A DNA stretch of 52,804 nucleotides from Gammaproteobacteria bacterium (GCA_026708585.1 JAPOUQ010000057.1:1-52804); one strand, 5' to 3'. Positions 1-11,443 are shown, counted from the first letter of the stretch. Made by a program: numbers and translations. The notes: generated by a model not told the origin, from the letters alone.

Positions 1-10
1 TTCGCTTCAT
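1..10 (-). CDS. 5' end of an unidentified gene running off the window
   Basis: A minus-strand ATG at 8-10 is preceded by a strong Shine-Dalgarno sequence (AAGGAG, seven bases upstream, about positions 18-23). Only the first three codons (Met-Lys-Arg) are inside the window, so the product cannot be named. The gene lies downstream of the truncated ATPase at 85-669 and on the same strand, so the two could be co-transcribed. The call rests on the ribosome binding site alone. Confidence 0.35.
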
Positions 11-84
11 GGATATACTCCTTTTTAATCAAGTGGTTGCATCTGTCCCATTGTAGCACAAAACCTGCTTATGATTAGTGGTAA

Positions 85-669
85 TTAGGTAAGCTTTTCT
101 TCAAACCAGTCATAAACCGCTCGAAACTCATCGATCTTTTGGGAGACTGAGTTGGTCAGAAACAGTTGATTGTCTCGGGTTCCCTGAAATGCGAACTTCA
201 GAGACTGATTCCTGACCAGTGACTTGTTGAAGTGGGGCATTCCGTCAAAACGGTCATAGAGGACCTTCTCGCTGGCACTACTGATGACCACCAGCTTTTC
301 TTCTAGGACCTCCTTACGAGTCACAGCGAAACTGAATTCATAAATGGTTTCTTCAATAAGCAGTACGAATGTAAAACGAGACGGACTGTCCATCATATCC
401 GCATCCAGCAGATATGGCTCAACAGGAATAAGACTATCTGGTCGGTGGCCTTTGACAACCAGATTTCTAGCAAAGCTCAATGCCTTGAAAAGGTTGGTCT
501 TTCCCGATGCATTACCGCCATATAGTGCTGCAACTGGAAGAATCCTTGTTTGATACTTTTCAAGTCTGGGTACTCTTTCCCCGTGTTGCCGCTCCCGACT
601 GGCAACCATCGAAAACATGACTCGATCCCGGAATGACATCCAGTTTTCAAGAGTAAAGCTTACGATCAT
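85..669 (-). pseudogene. AAA family ATPase, C-terminally truncated
   Basis: The 194-residue product carries the N-terminal half of an ABC/SMC-like AAA ATPase (AAA_15/AAA_21 type, as in RloA-like and OLD-like proteins). It opens with a typical strand-helix start ([12 protein letters not shown]), and a Walker A loop GGNASGKTN lies near residue 52. Relatives are usually about 400 residues or more and carry the signature and Walker B motifs in the C-terminal half, which is absent here because a stop falls after EEKLT. The start is well supported by CAGGAG just upstream of the ATG. Such ATPases often belong to phage-defence pairs, but no intact partner is visible. I read it as a broken gene; a genuine short form cannot be excluded. 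Confidence 0.7.
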
Positions 670-1303
670 TTTCTGACTCCTGACAAGTGAAAGACTTAAC
701 TGCCTATACGATAGGATATTGGATGGTTTTTTACTTTTTTATGAGTTTATGAGATATTATCTCTAAATAAGGTCATTTTCAAACAGAAATGCGCGAAAAC
801 CAAGATTTATTGATGGCTTGCACTCCTCAATTCGACTCTGAAAGGCAATATTTGCTCAATAGTCAGATGTAGCCAAATTGATGATCAGTGCTACAGACAG
901 AATAGCAAAGACTTTGGGTTTACCTGAAACTGTTCTTGCCTTTATGGGAATGTTCCCATATTTGTCAGATACAGTTTTGTGCTGAGTCGCACCTCAAACT
1001 CTCAATTGTGGTCCTCACGCTCTCGGATGAATTCTTAGTCGAAGCCTCCGATAGAAAAGCCTTCAAATCCTCAAAGTGACTGTTGCGGTTGCAGAGGTAG
1101 TCTCTGCCACAAGTGGGTTTTGAATGAGATTAAGCTATCGGATAGTCATTATTTCTCACAGGAAAATGTGGAACTGGCGAGATTGAAATAGCCAATAGCT
1201 AACGCTTATAATGCAGGGGTGTATATTAGCGTTTCATTATTTATATAAGTGTATAGAATTAGGAATAAAAAAACATTACACACAATTTATTAAGAGGCTG
1301 TTT
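670..1303. other. Intergenic stretch with no recognisable gene
   Basis: About 630 bases between the truncated ATPase and the small gene at 1304. All frames are broken by stops, and I could not assign any stretch to a known family. The sequence near 860-970 has a short open stretch on the plus strand but no ribosome binding site. Its character fits decayed coding DNA. Confidence 0.4.
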
Positions 1304-1531
1304 ATGTCAGACAAAAATCAATCTCAACGAGAAATATTAAGACTAAAAATGCTAGAAGAAGCACAATCTAGGCCAGGTGTTCGTGAAGCTATGGAAGTCT
1401 ATCAAAAGTTTCATGACCTTCAACTAAAAAATAGCAATATGAATATCCCTCAATCTTTGTTTACAAATCCAGAGAAAGCAACCATGGTTACTTCTTCGAC
1501 TGTTTCAATTTATTTAACTAGGACTGCTTAA
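1304..1531 (+). CDS. Small hypothetical protein, 75 aa
   Basis: The start at 1304 is chosen because AGAGG lies at a good distance upstream; the longer in-frame opening from 1211 has no such site and gives an unconvincing N-terminus. The product is charged and predicted helical at its N-terminus (residues 1-40, rich in Glu, Lys, Arg and Gln), followed by a Ser/Thr-rich tail. It has no signal peptide or membrane segment. I do not recognise the family. It sits alone in a region of decayed sequence, so it may be a survivor of a mobile element or a truncated gene. Confidence 0.5.
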   Translation: MSDKNQSQREILRLKMLEEAQSRPGVREAMEVYQKFHDLQLKNSNMNIPQSLFTNPEKATMVTSSTVSIYLTRTA

Positions 1532-2053
1532 AATGCCAATATGGAGCGAAATATTAGAAGAATAAAACAATTCTGAAGGGGGGATTAACAATAATTTTGA
1601 TAATGTTCGCAGAAAATACTGATTTAACCTCCAGGATAAAACCGAAAGGAATGTTATTCTTTATGCATCCGCTTGGTTGTAAAGACCAGATGCCAACAGC
1701 AATGCAGTCATGATTAATGACGAAGATATATAAGCATTGATGGAAGTTACATATCAGCCAAGGGAACAGAACTTGATTCAATTCTTCTACATAGCCCTGG
1801 TTCTCCAGAAGCAGCATCTGCTCGGGAAACCGGAACACCTCTCGATTGCTTCAATGGATTACAATACCCCTGTCCCAAATAAATCGGACGAACTTGATAA
1901 CACCCGATTGCCCAACTCGGTAAACTCACGCTAGATACCTTGAACGATACTCTCTAAACTTATCCACAAAATCGGTAGAAAACTGTGGACGATGTTATTC
2001 AGAATACCTGAGCCATCTCCCTTTGAGGCACAACATACACAACCTGCTTATAT
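1532..2053. other. Intergenic stretch with an isolated DnaA box
   Basis: No convincing gene is present. Short overlapping open frames on both strands between 1554 and 1934 lack ribosome binding sites and recognisable motifs. The only clear signal is a perfect DnaA box at 1960-1968, with a weaker inverted match (TGTGGACGA) about 20 bases further on. Confidence 0.4.
1960..1968 (+). promoter_or_regulatory. DnaA box (perfect TTATCCACA)
   Basis: This is an exact match to the consensus DnaA-binding 9-mer. It lies 1.7 kb upstream of dnaA, so it could be an outlying origin or titration site. One 9-mer can occur by chance, but further boxes near dnaA make a functional role plausible. Confidence 0.55.
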
Positions 2054-2929
2054 TTATAGCAACTGACTAAAGCAGATTGTTCCAATCGCTCCAAACGATA
2101 TCCAAGGCCCAAACGCGAATCGATAATACTCATCATTTTCTCTCATCATTTTTACAACCACAATAAACCCAAGGCAACTAAAGGCAGATAATATGCATGC
2201 CGTTATTAAATGTTGCCAACCCAACCAGGCTCCAATTGCTGCAAACATTTTGCAATCACCCAGACCCAGACCTTCTTGCTCTGGCATAAACCACCGGAAC
2301 GCAATACGAATGATCCAGAGCGATAAGTATCCAGCGACCGTTCCTACTATCGCAGAGGTAGCAGAAGTCGCAATTACAGATTGCGTGTTGACCAGAAGCC
2401 CTAGGAATAAGAGTGGAAAAACAATCTGATCAGGAAGAATAAAATGCTCAAAATCGATAAATGCCAACACAATGAGCCCAGACATCAAAACCAACATCGG
2501 GATGAACAACCAACAAAAGCCAAACATGTGGCCATTCAATACCCACAATAACCCTGTGATCAACTCGACTAGACAGGCCCGAAATGGATACTGCCCACCA
2601 AAAAATTCCTCTCGCTTTCCGCTGATGACACATTTCACATAAGAGAAACAGCATGAGCATGTACGAATTTCAAGGCATTGAAGATACCGAAAATCAAAAC
2701 CAACACGTCCAACAATCGGTCTTGGTTGCTCAAGAGATGCCTGTTCAAAGTCACCAATCTCCTCATATGCTTCCGCCAACCAGATCTTTTTCAGATAGAT
2801 TGGATAGCACTCAATAATCACATTTAACAGCCCACCAGCAAATAAACCTGAAAAAAACAACAAGCCCGGAAGGAAAACGGAATATAGATTTTCGATCAAC
2901 TCAATGAACCCGATCGTTGTTCGAAACAA
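2054..2929 (-). CDS. pilD: Prepilin peptidase (PilD/GspO-like, A24 family)
   Basis: Polytopic inner-membrane aspartyl protease that cleaves type IV prepilin and pseudopilin leaders and, in classical PilD, N-methylates the mature end. The N-terminus has the usual GLLNVIIECYP-like segment. Two catalytic aspartate regions are present: FIDFEHFILPDQ (about residue 157) and GLGLGDCKMFAAIGAWLG (about residue 222). Several hydrophobic segments fit the family, and 291 residues is a normal length. The paired CxxC zinc motif normally found near residues 75-110 is degenerate, with only scattered cysteines (CSCC and lone Cys). The start used is a TTG with no strong ribosome binding site. No pilin genes adjoin it; in most gammaproteobacteria pilD sits with pilB, pilC and coaE. 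Confidence 0.8.
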   Translation of the reverse strand: MFRTTIGFIELIENLYSVFLPGLLFFSGLFAGGLLNVIIECYPIYLKKIWLAEAYEEIGDFEQASLEQPRPIVGRVGFDFRYLQCLEIRTCSCCFSYVKCVISGKREEFFGGQYPFRACLVELITGLLWVLNGHMFGFCWLFIPMLVLMSGLIVLAFIDFEHFILPDQIVFPLLFLGLLVNTQSVIATSATSAIVGTVAGYLSLWIIRIAFRWFMPEQEGLGLGDCKMFAAIGAWLGWQHLITACILSAFSCLGFIVVVKMMRENDEYYRFAFGPWISFGAIGTICFSQLL

Positions 2930-3285
2930 CGAATTTGCCAGTGATTGAATTTCGGTTCTGCTTTTCCTTGGTCATCTGCTCGTACATTCTTTACCTGATG
3001 ATCACAATCAATAGATTGACTGGACGGTTTTGAACCCAACTGGAAATCACCGGCAACAATCAACAAAAGAAGCAAACAACCGCCGAAACTTGTGGACCGC
3101 ACACTCATCGCATTACTCAGAAAAATAATTTGAAAAAATTCTTGATAATTATCAGAAACTCAGTTATATTAGCCATCAAGATTTACTGATATTCATGATT
3201 AGGTGAATTTACAGTTGAGCGACAGTTACTCGTTTCTATAACACGGCATAAAGTTAGTTTGGAACACGAGAACAAAAGCAAGATG

Positions 3286-3339
3286 CTCAGCTGACTTTTA
3301 ATCAGCCGGTCACAGGTTCAATTCCTGTGCACCCCACCA
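3286..3339 (+). pseudogene. tRNA-Lys(UUU) remnant, 3' half only
   Basis: The 3' part of a tRNA is intact. The anticodon arm is GCTGA / CTTTTAA / TCAGC (anticodon TTT at 3297-3299). The T arm is ACAGG / TTCAATT / CCTGT, the 3' acceptor strand is GCACCCC, and an encoded ACCA ends at 3339. The 5' acceptor strand (expected GGGGTGC) is not found upstream and the D arm is collapsed: GCTCAG runs straight into the anticodon stem. It therefore cannot fold as a full tRNA. A 3' tRNA half is what is typically duplicated at the edge of an integrated element, so it may be an att scar; an internal deletion is the alternative. Confidence 0.75.
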
Positions 3340-3360
3340 AATTTCTTCCAAAATTCACTA

Positions 3361-3390
3361 AATTGATTCGGATCGATATCCGAATCAATT
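3361..3390. repeat. Inverted repeat, 13-bp perfect arms, CGAT loop
   Basis: Arms at 3361-3373 and 3378-3390 are perfect complements (AATTGATTCGGAT against ATCCGAATCAATT) with a 4-base loop. It lies 21 bases after the tRNA-Lys remnant and may be its old terminator, though no T-run follows. It could also be a protein-binding palindrome upstream of dnaA. Confidence 0.6.
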
Positions 3391-3535
3391 CAATAGCCCT
3401 TGGTCTCGCGACTTACTGAGACCTGTCCATTACGGACAATCTCTTGACCGAAGTACGGTAATCCCGTGTCAATCGGATGACATGCCAACTCTTCACGAAA
3501 AAAACTTCAAAAACTAGAAATTTCTTCTGTTTTTC

Positions 3536-3544
3536 TGTGGATAA
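3536..3544 (-). promoter_or_regulatory. DnaA box (perfect, TGTGGATAA on plus strand)
   Basis: An exact DnaA box in reverse orientation lies 160 bases before the dnaA start and about 37 bases before a TATAAT hexamer. This position fits autoregulation of dnaA by DnaA or part of an upstream origin segment. A one-mismatch box (TGTGGAGAA) follows at 3691-3699 and overlaps the dnaA ribosome binding site. Confidence 0.65.
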
Positions 3545-3580
3545 CAATTTTTGTTTGGAATAGAATAACAAGACGTGGTT

Positions 3581-3586
3581 TATAAT
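3581..3586 (+). promoter_or_regulatory. Candidate -10 element of the dnaA promoter
   Basis: A perfect TATAAT lies about 120 bases upstream of dnaA, just downstream of a perfect DnaA box. No good -35 hexamer is seen at 16-18 bases, so the assignment is tentative. Confidence 0.35.
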
Positions 3587-3702
3587 CATCTCTATCTTTA
3601 GAAACAAATAAATTACAATTTCAATAATTTATTTCATCCGTTTTCTGAGAGTTTGTTTTGTAAAGATGTGATTTTATTTTTTATTTTGGTTGTGGAGAAA
3701 TT

Positions 3703-5052
3703 TTGACTATGGACACTTTTTGGGTAACCTGCATGGAGAAACTCAAGGAAACCATTACCGAAAAAGAGTTGGATTCATCGATATCCGTCCTTCATTACCA
3801 CAAAAAAAACTCCGTACTGAAACTACTCGCCCCAAATCAATATGTTCTCGATCACATTCGTAGCAACCTTTTAGATGATATAAAGAGTTGCCTAATTTCC
3901 GCAGATACCGGACTGACCGATGTGCGTCTAGATATCGGAAGCTATGAACTTGAACAAAAATCAGATGTATCGACACCCCCCGCCAAGACAGAAGAAGACA
4001 CCGGGACAACGGATTCTTTGGATGTTTATGACGAAATCAGCAAGCCGAACCACTTATTTACTTTTGATAATCATATTGAAGGGAAATCCAATCAAATCGC
4101 TCGTGCTGCGGCCCTCAATGTAGGTAAGGAACCTGGTTCCTACAATCCTTTGTATATCTATGGGGGAGTCGGCCTCGGCAAAACCCACCTGATGCACGCT
4201 GCTGGCAATGAAATCATGAAGAGATTTCCAAACGCCAAGGTGTTCTACGTTACTTCTGAGCGTTTTGTCATCGATCTCATCAAGGCAATCAAAAACAATC
4301 AGATTAATGAGTTCAAACAGCTGTACCGATCAGTTGATGCCTTACTCATTGATGATATTCAGTTTTTATCAAAAAAACAGCAATCACAGGAAGAGTTTTT
4401 TCATACGTACAATGAATTAATCGGAGGTGGATGTCAAATCATCATTACCAGTGACCGTATTCCGGATGCGATGAACGATATTGATGACAGACTGAAATCA
4501 AGATTCAAAGGTGGTCTGACTACCCTGATTGATGTTCCAGAGCTTGAAACTAGGGTTGCAATACTCCTGAGAAAAGCTGCAGATATCGACGTTCAACTGC
4601 CAGGTGAGGTTGCTTTTTTTATTGCAAACCTGGTGCGTTCAAATGTACGCGATCTAGAAGGTGCACTCCAACAAATTGTAGCAGCGTCACGATTTACTGA
4701 AAGCGAAATCAGTCTTGATCTTGCCCAAAAAATATTCCGTGATTTACTGGCCCACCGACAAAAACAACTCACTGTAGAGAATATCCAGCAGGTAGTTGCC
4801 AAATACTTCAAAATCCGAGTCTCTGATCTATTCTCGAAAAGCCGTTCACAAGATATCACGAGACCCCGACAATTTGCTATGTATTTCTGTAAAGAGTATA
4901 CCGATGCTAGCTACCCAAACATTGGTGATCAATTTGGTGGTCGGGATCATTCGACTGTCATACATGCCTGCAACAAAATAAAGGAACTCATTAAATCCGA
5001 GCACAAGGCCAGTGAAGATTACGAAAACCTGAATAAAATCTTTGGGGGTTAA
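3703..5052 (+). CDS. dnaA: Chromosomal replication initiator protein DnaA
   Basis: Cytoplasmic AAA+ initiator that binds DnaA boxes and melts oriC. All four domains are seen in 449 residues: an N-terminal interaction domain, a short linker (about 85-115), an AAA+ core with Walker A GGVGLGKTH (about residue 154) and Walker B LLIDDIQFL, and a C-terminal helix-turn-helix domain with the signature FGGRDHSTVIHAC. It is slightly shorter than the E. coli protein (467), mostly in the linker. The start is either TTG 3703 or ATG 3709. GGAG at 3693-3696 lies six bases before the TTG, which favours the TTG. A near-match DnaA box overlaps this ribosome binding site. dnaN follows after a 269-base interval that looks like oriC. 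Confidence 0.98.
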   Translation: MTMDTFWVTCMEKLKETITEKELDSSISVLHYHKKNSVLKLLAPNQYVLDHIRSNLLDDIKSCLISADTGLTDVRLDIGSYELEQKSDVSTPPAKTEEDTGTTDSLDVYDEISKPNHLFTFDNHIEGKSNQIARAAALNVGKEPGSYNPLYIYGGVGLGKTHLMHAAGNEIMKRFPNAKVFYVTSERFVIDLIKAIKNNQINEFKQLYRSVDALLIDDIQFLSKKQQSQEEFFHTYNELIGGGCQIIITSDRIPDAMNDIDDRLKSRFKGGLTTLIDVPELETRVAILLRKAADIDVQLPGEVAFFIANLVRSNVRDLEGALQQIVAASRFTESEISLDLAQKIFRDLLAHRQKQLTVENIQQVVAKYFKIRVSDLFSKSRSQDITRPRQFAMYFCKEYTDASYPNIGDQFGGRDHSTVIHACNKIKELIKSEHKASEDYENLNKIFGG

Positions 5053-5321
5053 GTTTGTGATACCACCTTATTGGTTAACGCCGTGAATCCAGAATAAAAA
5101 CATTATAATGTGGGTAGCCTGTTAATGATCTGTAGATTTTTTGTGGATAAAATGGGGATACTATTTGATAACTTTTGTATTGTTAAGATTGTCCACAACA
5201 AAGACTGGTTATCCACTTGGATATCAACAGTTCTACAAACAGAAAATTATATTTAAAACTCTGATTAATAAAACTATTTATTCTTTTTCACAGTACTAAC
5301 AGGGCCTACTACTACAACAAA
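5053..5321. other. Candidate replication origin (oriC) between dnaA and dnaN
   Basis: This interval contains a perfect DnaA box (5142-5150), two one-mismatch boxes (5189-5197 and 5209-5217), and then an AT-rich tract from about 5218 to 5290 that could be the unwinding element. A cluster of boxes next to an AT-rich stretch beside dnaA is the classical origin layout. Boxes upstream of dnaA raise the possibility of a two-part origin. The assignment is inference from sequence; no replication evidence is available here. Confidence 0.6.
5142..5217. promoter_or_regulatory. Cluster of three DnaA boxes
   Basis: TGTGGATAA at 5142-5150 is a perfect box in reverse orientation. TTGTCCACA at 5189-5197 and TTATCCACT at 5209-5217 each differ from the consensus at one base and are in forward orientation. 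Three boxes within 76 bases are unlikely by chance and support origin function or DnaA control of dnaN. Confidence 0.7.
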
Positions 5322-6485
5322 ATGAAGTTCAAATTAAATAGAGATGTATTAGTCTCTCCTTTGACATTACTAAACAGTGTCATTGAGAAGACACAAACGT
5401 TACCCATTCTAGCTAACATATATTTCAGCATAGAGGGTGGTGTTCTTACCATGGTTGGATCAGATCTCGAAGTTGAAATCACCCAGACCATAGACAACCT
5501 CCTCAGCGAAGATGGATCATTTACTGTTTCAGGTAAAAAAATCACGGATATCGTAAGAACACTTCCCGATAACGCTCAAATTACCTTTGAGCATGATTCA
5601 AACAACCATGATCTTATTATTCTTTCCGGGAAAAGTCGCTTTAAGCTGAAGACATTACCAGCAGAAAATTATCCGAAACTAAAAACCGAAGATTGGGAAG
5701 AACGTTTCAAAATTGACTGGAGAATTTTAAAGGAAACGATGGACAAAGTGTCGTTTTCAATGGCTGTTCACGATGCCCGTTTTTCCTTAAATGGGGTATC
5801 AATTATTATTGAAAACAAACAGTTAATTGCAACAGCAACCGACGGTCACCGATTGGCTAGAACCAAGTTTGATCTGGAGGTGGATATACAAAATGAAAGA
5901 CAGGTGATTATTCCGCGTAAAGCGGTCAATGAAATTGGCAGAATGCTTGAAATCGGACAATCCCATGTTGATCAACCAAAAGAAGACAAATTAAAATTTG
6001 CCGATACATCAATGGTTACTTTCGAGTACTCCCGTAATCACATTCGAGTTACAGCGCCAGGCACAGTCCTTATAGCAAAACAAATCGATGGAAAATATCC
6101 AAAATTTGATGATGTGCTTGAAGTAGGCGAAGATATGATTAAACTTAGCCTTGATCGGAGAAAACTAACCGACATTTTGTCTCGGGTCTCGGTTATTAGT
6201 GATGATAAATTCAAAGGCGTGGGCGTTCGCTTATCTTTGACGAATGGAAAACTGAAGATCAATACGAATACCACTGAAAATCAACATGCTTATGACGAAA
6301 TGCCGATTGAATACGAGGGCGATGAAATACTGTTTGGATACAACGCCACTTATTTGCTAGATATATGCAAGGTTATTCAGACCAGCAAGATTAACGTAAC
6401 GCTCGATAATGAAAGCAGTATTTGTTACTTTCATCAACCGAAAGATGACCAGTCCTTGTGGTTGGTGATGCCTATGAGGTTGTAA
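5322..6485 (+). CDS. dnaN: DNA polymerase III beta sliding clamp
   Basis: Ring-shaped processivity factor that holds DNA polymerase III on DNA. The 387-residue product has the three-fold repeated clamp domain. The N-terminal signature (KTQTLPILANIYFSIE) and the second-domain segment ATDGHRLA are clear, and the C-terminus ends in the typical LVMPMRL. Length differs from E. coli DnaN (366) by about twenty residues, mostly in the middle. No strong Shine-Dalgarno sequence precedes the ATG. It follows dnaA and the candidate origin. recF, which normally comes next, is absent. Confidence 0.98.
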   Translation: MKFKLNRDVLVSPLTLLNSVIEKTQTLPILANIYFSIEGGVLTMVGSDLEVEITQTIDNLLSEDGSFTVSGKKITDIVRTLPDNAQITFEHDSNNHDLIILSGKSRFKLKTLPAENYPKLKTEDWEERFKIDWRILKETMDKVSFSMAVHDARFSLNGVSIIIENKQLIATATDGHRLARTKFDLEVDIQNERQVIIPRKAVNEIGRMLEIGQSHVDQPKEDKLKFADTSMVTFEYSRNHIRVTAPGTVLIAKQIDGKYPKFDDVLEVGEDMIKLSLDRRKLTDILSRVSVISDDKFKGVGVRLSLTNGKLKINTNTTENQHAYDEMPIEYEGDEILFGYNATYLLDICKVIQTSKINVTLDNESSICYFHQPKDDQSLWLVMPMRL

Positions 6486-6923
6486 GCCGGTCCTCCAAAT
6501 AGAAAAACGATCGTTTGCATCCCCAACGTATTGAGGCCTCGCCAAATCAGTATTTTGTGGGCGGATCACCAACGAGAAAACCTGCTTCAGTGTTTGGAGT
6601 TATTGGTTTTATGTTTCACGTGAAACATTTTCTGTTTATTACAATGCCAATATCGCTGCAATCTTGGCTGTCTATATCTCGATAGACAATGGAATCCAAA
6701 GATTGATGATTTTTTGTGCTGTAATGATTATGCCGATTAATCTGTTGAGGTCCGTGGTGATTTCAGACCAATATTCAAATTGGGATCGGGCAACGTAGAT
6801 TTGTACTGTGAAAGAATCGATATGAATGAAGAGGAAGAGTGCGTGATGTATGGGGGTTACTTCCGGCCATCGTAGAGACTTTATTACTGAGAAAAGACGA
6901 CTTGTTACGTTAGTTGGGACGAG
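6486..6923. other. Gap after dnaN where recF is expected
   Basis: About 440 bases with stops in all frames on the plus strand and no RecF signature. The only strong element is the parS site at 6612-6627. An open frame on the minus strand (6672-7112) has no recognisable motif and runs antisense to a decayed gene, so I do not accept it. Confidence 0.5.
6612..6627. promoter_or_regulatory. parS: parS centromere site 1 (perfect 16-bp palindrome)
   Basis: TGTTTCACGTGAAACA is an exact chromosomal parS, the sequence bound by ParB (Spo0J) to organise and segregate the origin region. parS sites cluster near oriC in most bacteria, and this one lies about 1.3 kb from the candidate origin. parA and parB are not in the window. 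A second identical copy occurs at 8180-8195. Confidence 0.93.
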
Positions 6924-7940
6924 ATGCTTTTGCACAACAAGAAATATGAAGGAAAGGCATGTGATGCCGTAGTGAAGACCATCGAAAAGTGAACGGGTAG
7001 ATCCGTACTCGGGTCCACCGTCCAGAAGTAGATCAAGTAGGTCCGCCAGTCGACCTGCGTTTTCAAATAGGCGATCAAGAGTATGCAATAGAGCACACGC
7101 AGGTCGAGCCATTTGAGAACCGGATCAAGATGGAAGTAATCGTCGATGAAATCCTTGACTATTTCAAGGATAACCTTCCATTACCATTCTCGAGTCCTGC
7201 ATACTACGTGTTGCACTACCCGATTGATATTTCCTTGCCAGACGGAAGGAAGAAACGCAATCGTTCCATGAACAGTCTCGCTGACTGGATTTGTGAGAAT
7301 GAAATACTGCTGAGTGACCAGATGATGTACTGGCACATGAGACGGCCTCTACCATATTCTGACTATTTGGTATGTGGCACCCCAGATGGCTTTCTGTGTG
7401 AATTTGAATTGCACCGTTGGCCTTATCCAGGCTTAACTAGGCAAAAGCCCGGCTCTCTTTGGCTAAGGGCGGTTTATCCAGAAAACATGGAACCCTTGAT
7501 GCGAGAGCGACTGATGCACACATTCCAAAAAAATGCAGAAAGCTCCAGCTCTGCAAGATGGAAGGAGCACGAAGCGTTTTGGTGCTGGAAAACAAAGATA
7601 ACGCGCTGACACAATTCGAGTTTAGAGGAGATCTTCTTCACAGTGTATTGGTAAAACATAGCGATGTACCGGATGAAATTTTCCTAGTTCAAACCAATTC
7701 CGACCACTGGAAAGTTGTTCCCTTGAAACAGGGTGATGGTCATTGGCCGAATCTAGGCATGCTTCAACTGGGTGTCTTTTTTATGATCCAAAGAACTCTG
7801 GCTTTCCAAAATGGCTGGACAGCCAGCCACAAAAGATGCGTGAGGGACTGCAACTGGATCAGATGCAGAACCCCTTTGAGACGGGATTTGCTATTGAATC
7901 ATTCAAGGAAGATGAACTGAATGATTTCATCCAAGCATGA
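6924..7940 (+). pseudogene. Frameshifted unknown gene between dnaN and gyrB
   Basis: A coding signal continues through four reading-frame segments on the plus strand: from MLLHNKKYEGKACDAVV (6924) to about 6990; from IRTRVHRPEVDQVGPPVDL (about 7000) through 7130 to about 7560; then a segment containing VLENKDNALTQFEF to about 7785; and finally FYDPKNSGFPKW to 7940. Segments join without overlap of sense, so at least three indels are needed. Two of them lie near homopolymer runs (A7 near 7528, T6 near 7777). The intact protein would be about 335 residues. I do not recognise the family and see no similarity to RecF. Several indels favour real decay, although homopolymer sequencing error could explain two of them. 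Confidence 0.65.
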
Positions 7941-10708
<2,768 letters not shown>

Positions 10709-11110
10709 ATGATCATTATTCGTCCTTCCGATCACTCCGCCTACCAAGAAATCATTGACCGATAATTGGTACAGCAACCCAAAAGGATTGCTGTGGGAAG
10801 GGGGTTTCTATCCAGAGCATAGTGAAGTCGTAACTGCTTTGGCATACCGAACTGTGGATTTTGGAGATAATAGGCATGCATCCATCGCAACTCAGGCTCT
10901 GATATTTCTGGTTCTGGATATGGAATCTCCTGCATGACCGATGATATTCGGTACCTGGCTTTGGAAACTCTGCTTGTCCTTACCCTTTCAATCACGATGA
11001 ACTGTTGAAGGTGCTGTTCCTTCAACTTCCTGTGATATCCGTTCCAGACCGATCACAACCAGTTTATGGGCGGCTCCACGCTCTGTAAAGTCAATGCGAA
11101 TTTCGCGAAT
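10709..11110. other. Decayed sequence after gyrB
   Basis: About 400 bases with short open frames on both strands and no ribosome binding site or known motif. A minus-strand stretch at about 11000-11100 reads IDFTERGAAHKLVVIGLE before stops appear, which looks like old coding sequence. No terminator hairpin with a T-run is visible after gyrB. Confidence 0.35.
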
Positions 11111-11436
11111 TCAATGTTCCATAATCATGTAGCAATTGGAATTTTGAATGGTTGATACCCATCTCAAATTAGCTACAAAAAACGCATTCACTACACGGTT
11201 GTTCGCTAGTATGGGACTAACTTGATTATCATCCAATAACCAATACAGATAACTAGGCTCGTTAGAATGAAACCAGTATTCGCGAAATTCGCGTTTGTTG
11301 AACAGATAAAGAATCAAATGAGGGTTGTAGAGTTTCTCGGGATCCAGCCAGTTATGGCCGTTGTTATACCGGGTACAAATCAACTCCCGAACCAACCCTA
11401 CCAGTTCCAGGGCAAACACCGTTTTCTGAGTAACTT
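11111..11436 (-). pseudogene. Fragment of an AAA-ATPase/PD-(D/E)XK protein (PF09820 type)
   Basis: The reading frame matches about residues 232-320 of the intact protein at 36350-37936. Shared blocks include EKLYNP, FREYWF against FRAHWF, PSYLY, and DDNQVSP with RVVNA. Both the N-terminal ATPase motif and the C-terminal nuclease domain are missing. The sequence drifts to nonsense after RVVNAFFVANL. The fragment ends against the 3' end of the HD-domain gene, so an insertion or deletion joined them. This marks an older copy of a family that this genome has carried more than once. Confidence 0.85.
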
Positions 11437-11443
11437 CAGCCGA

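Larger units (their letters stand above)
2930..3702. other. Non-coding region upstream of dnaA
   Basis: This 770-base interval replaces the usual rpmH-rnpA-yidC cluster next to dnaA. It holds an AT-rich stretch (about 3115-3200), the 3' part of a tRNA-Lys gene, a 13-bp-arm inverted repeat, a perfect DnaA box at 3536-3544 and a near-match at 3691-3699. A short minus-strand frame at 2896-3108 starts with a hydrophobic segment but overlaps the peptidase gene and is not convincing. Confidence 0.5.

Noticed and set aside
1554-1934. Overlapping short frames on both strands
   Set aside because: They contradict one another, lack start signals and match no family I know.
2896-3108. 70-codon minus-strand frame with a hydrophobic N-terminus
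   Set aside because: Overlaps the prepilin peptidase start, has no ribosome binding site and no known relative.
6600-6680. Idea that the first parS lies inside a relic of recF
   Set aside because: The Phe-His-Val-Lys-like reading arises from the parS sequence itself, and flanking frames show no other RecF likeness.
6672-7112. 146-codon minus-strand open frame between dnaN and gyrB
   Set aside because: No recognisable motif or ribosome binding site, and it runs antisense to plus-strand coding remnants that make better protein sense.
10741-11025. 94-codon minus-strand frame and a 60-codon plus-strand frame after gyrB
   Set aside because: Overlapping frames without start signals; more likely decayed DNA.
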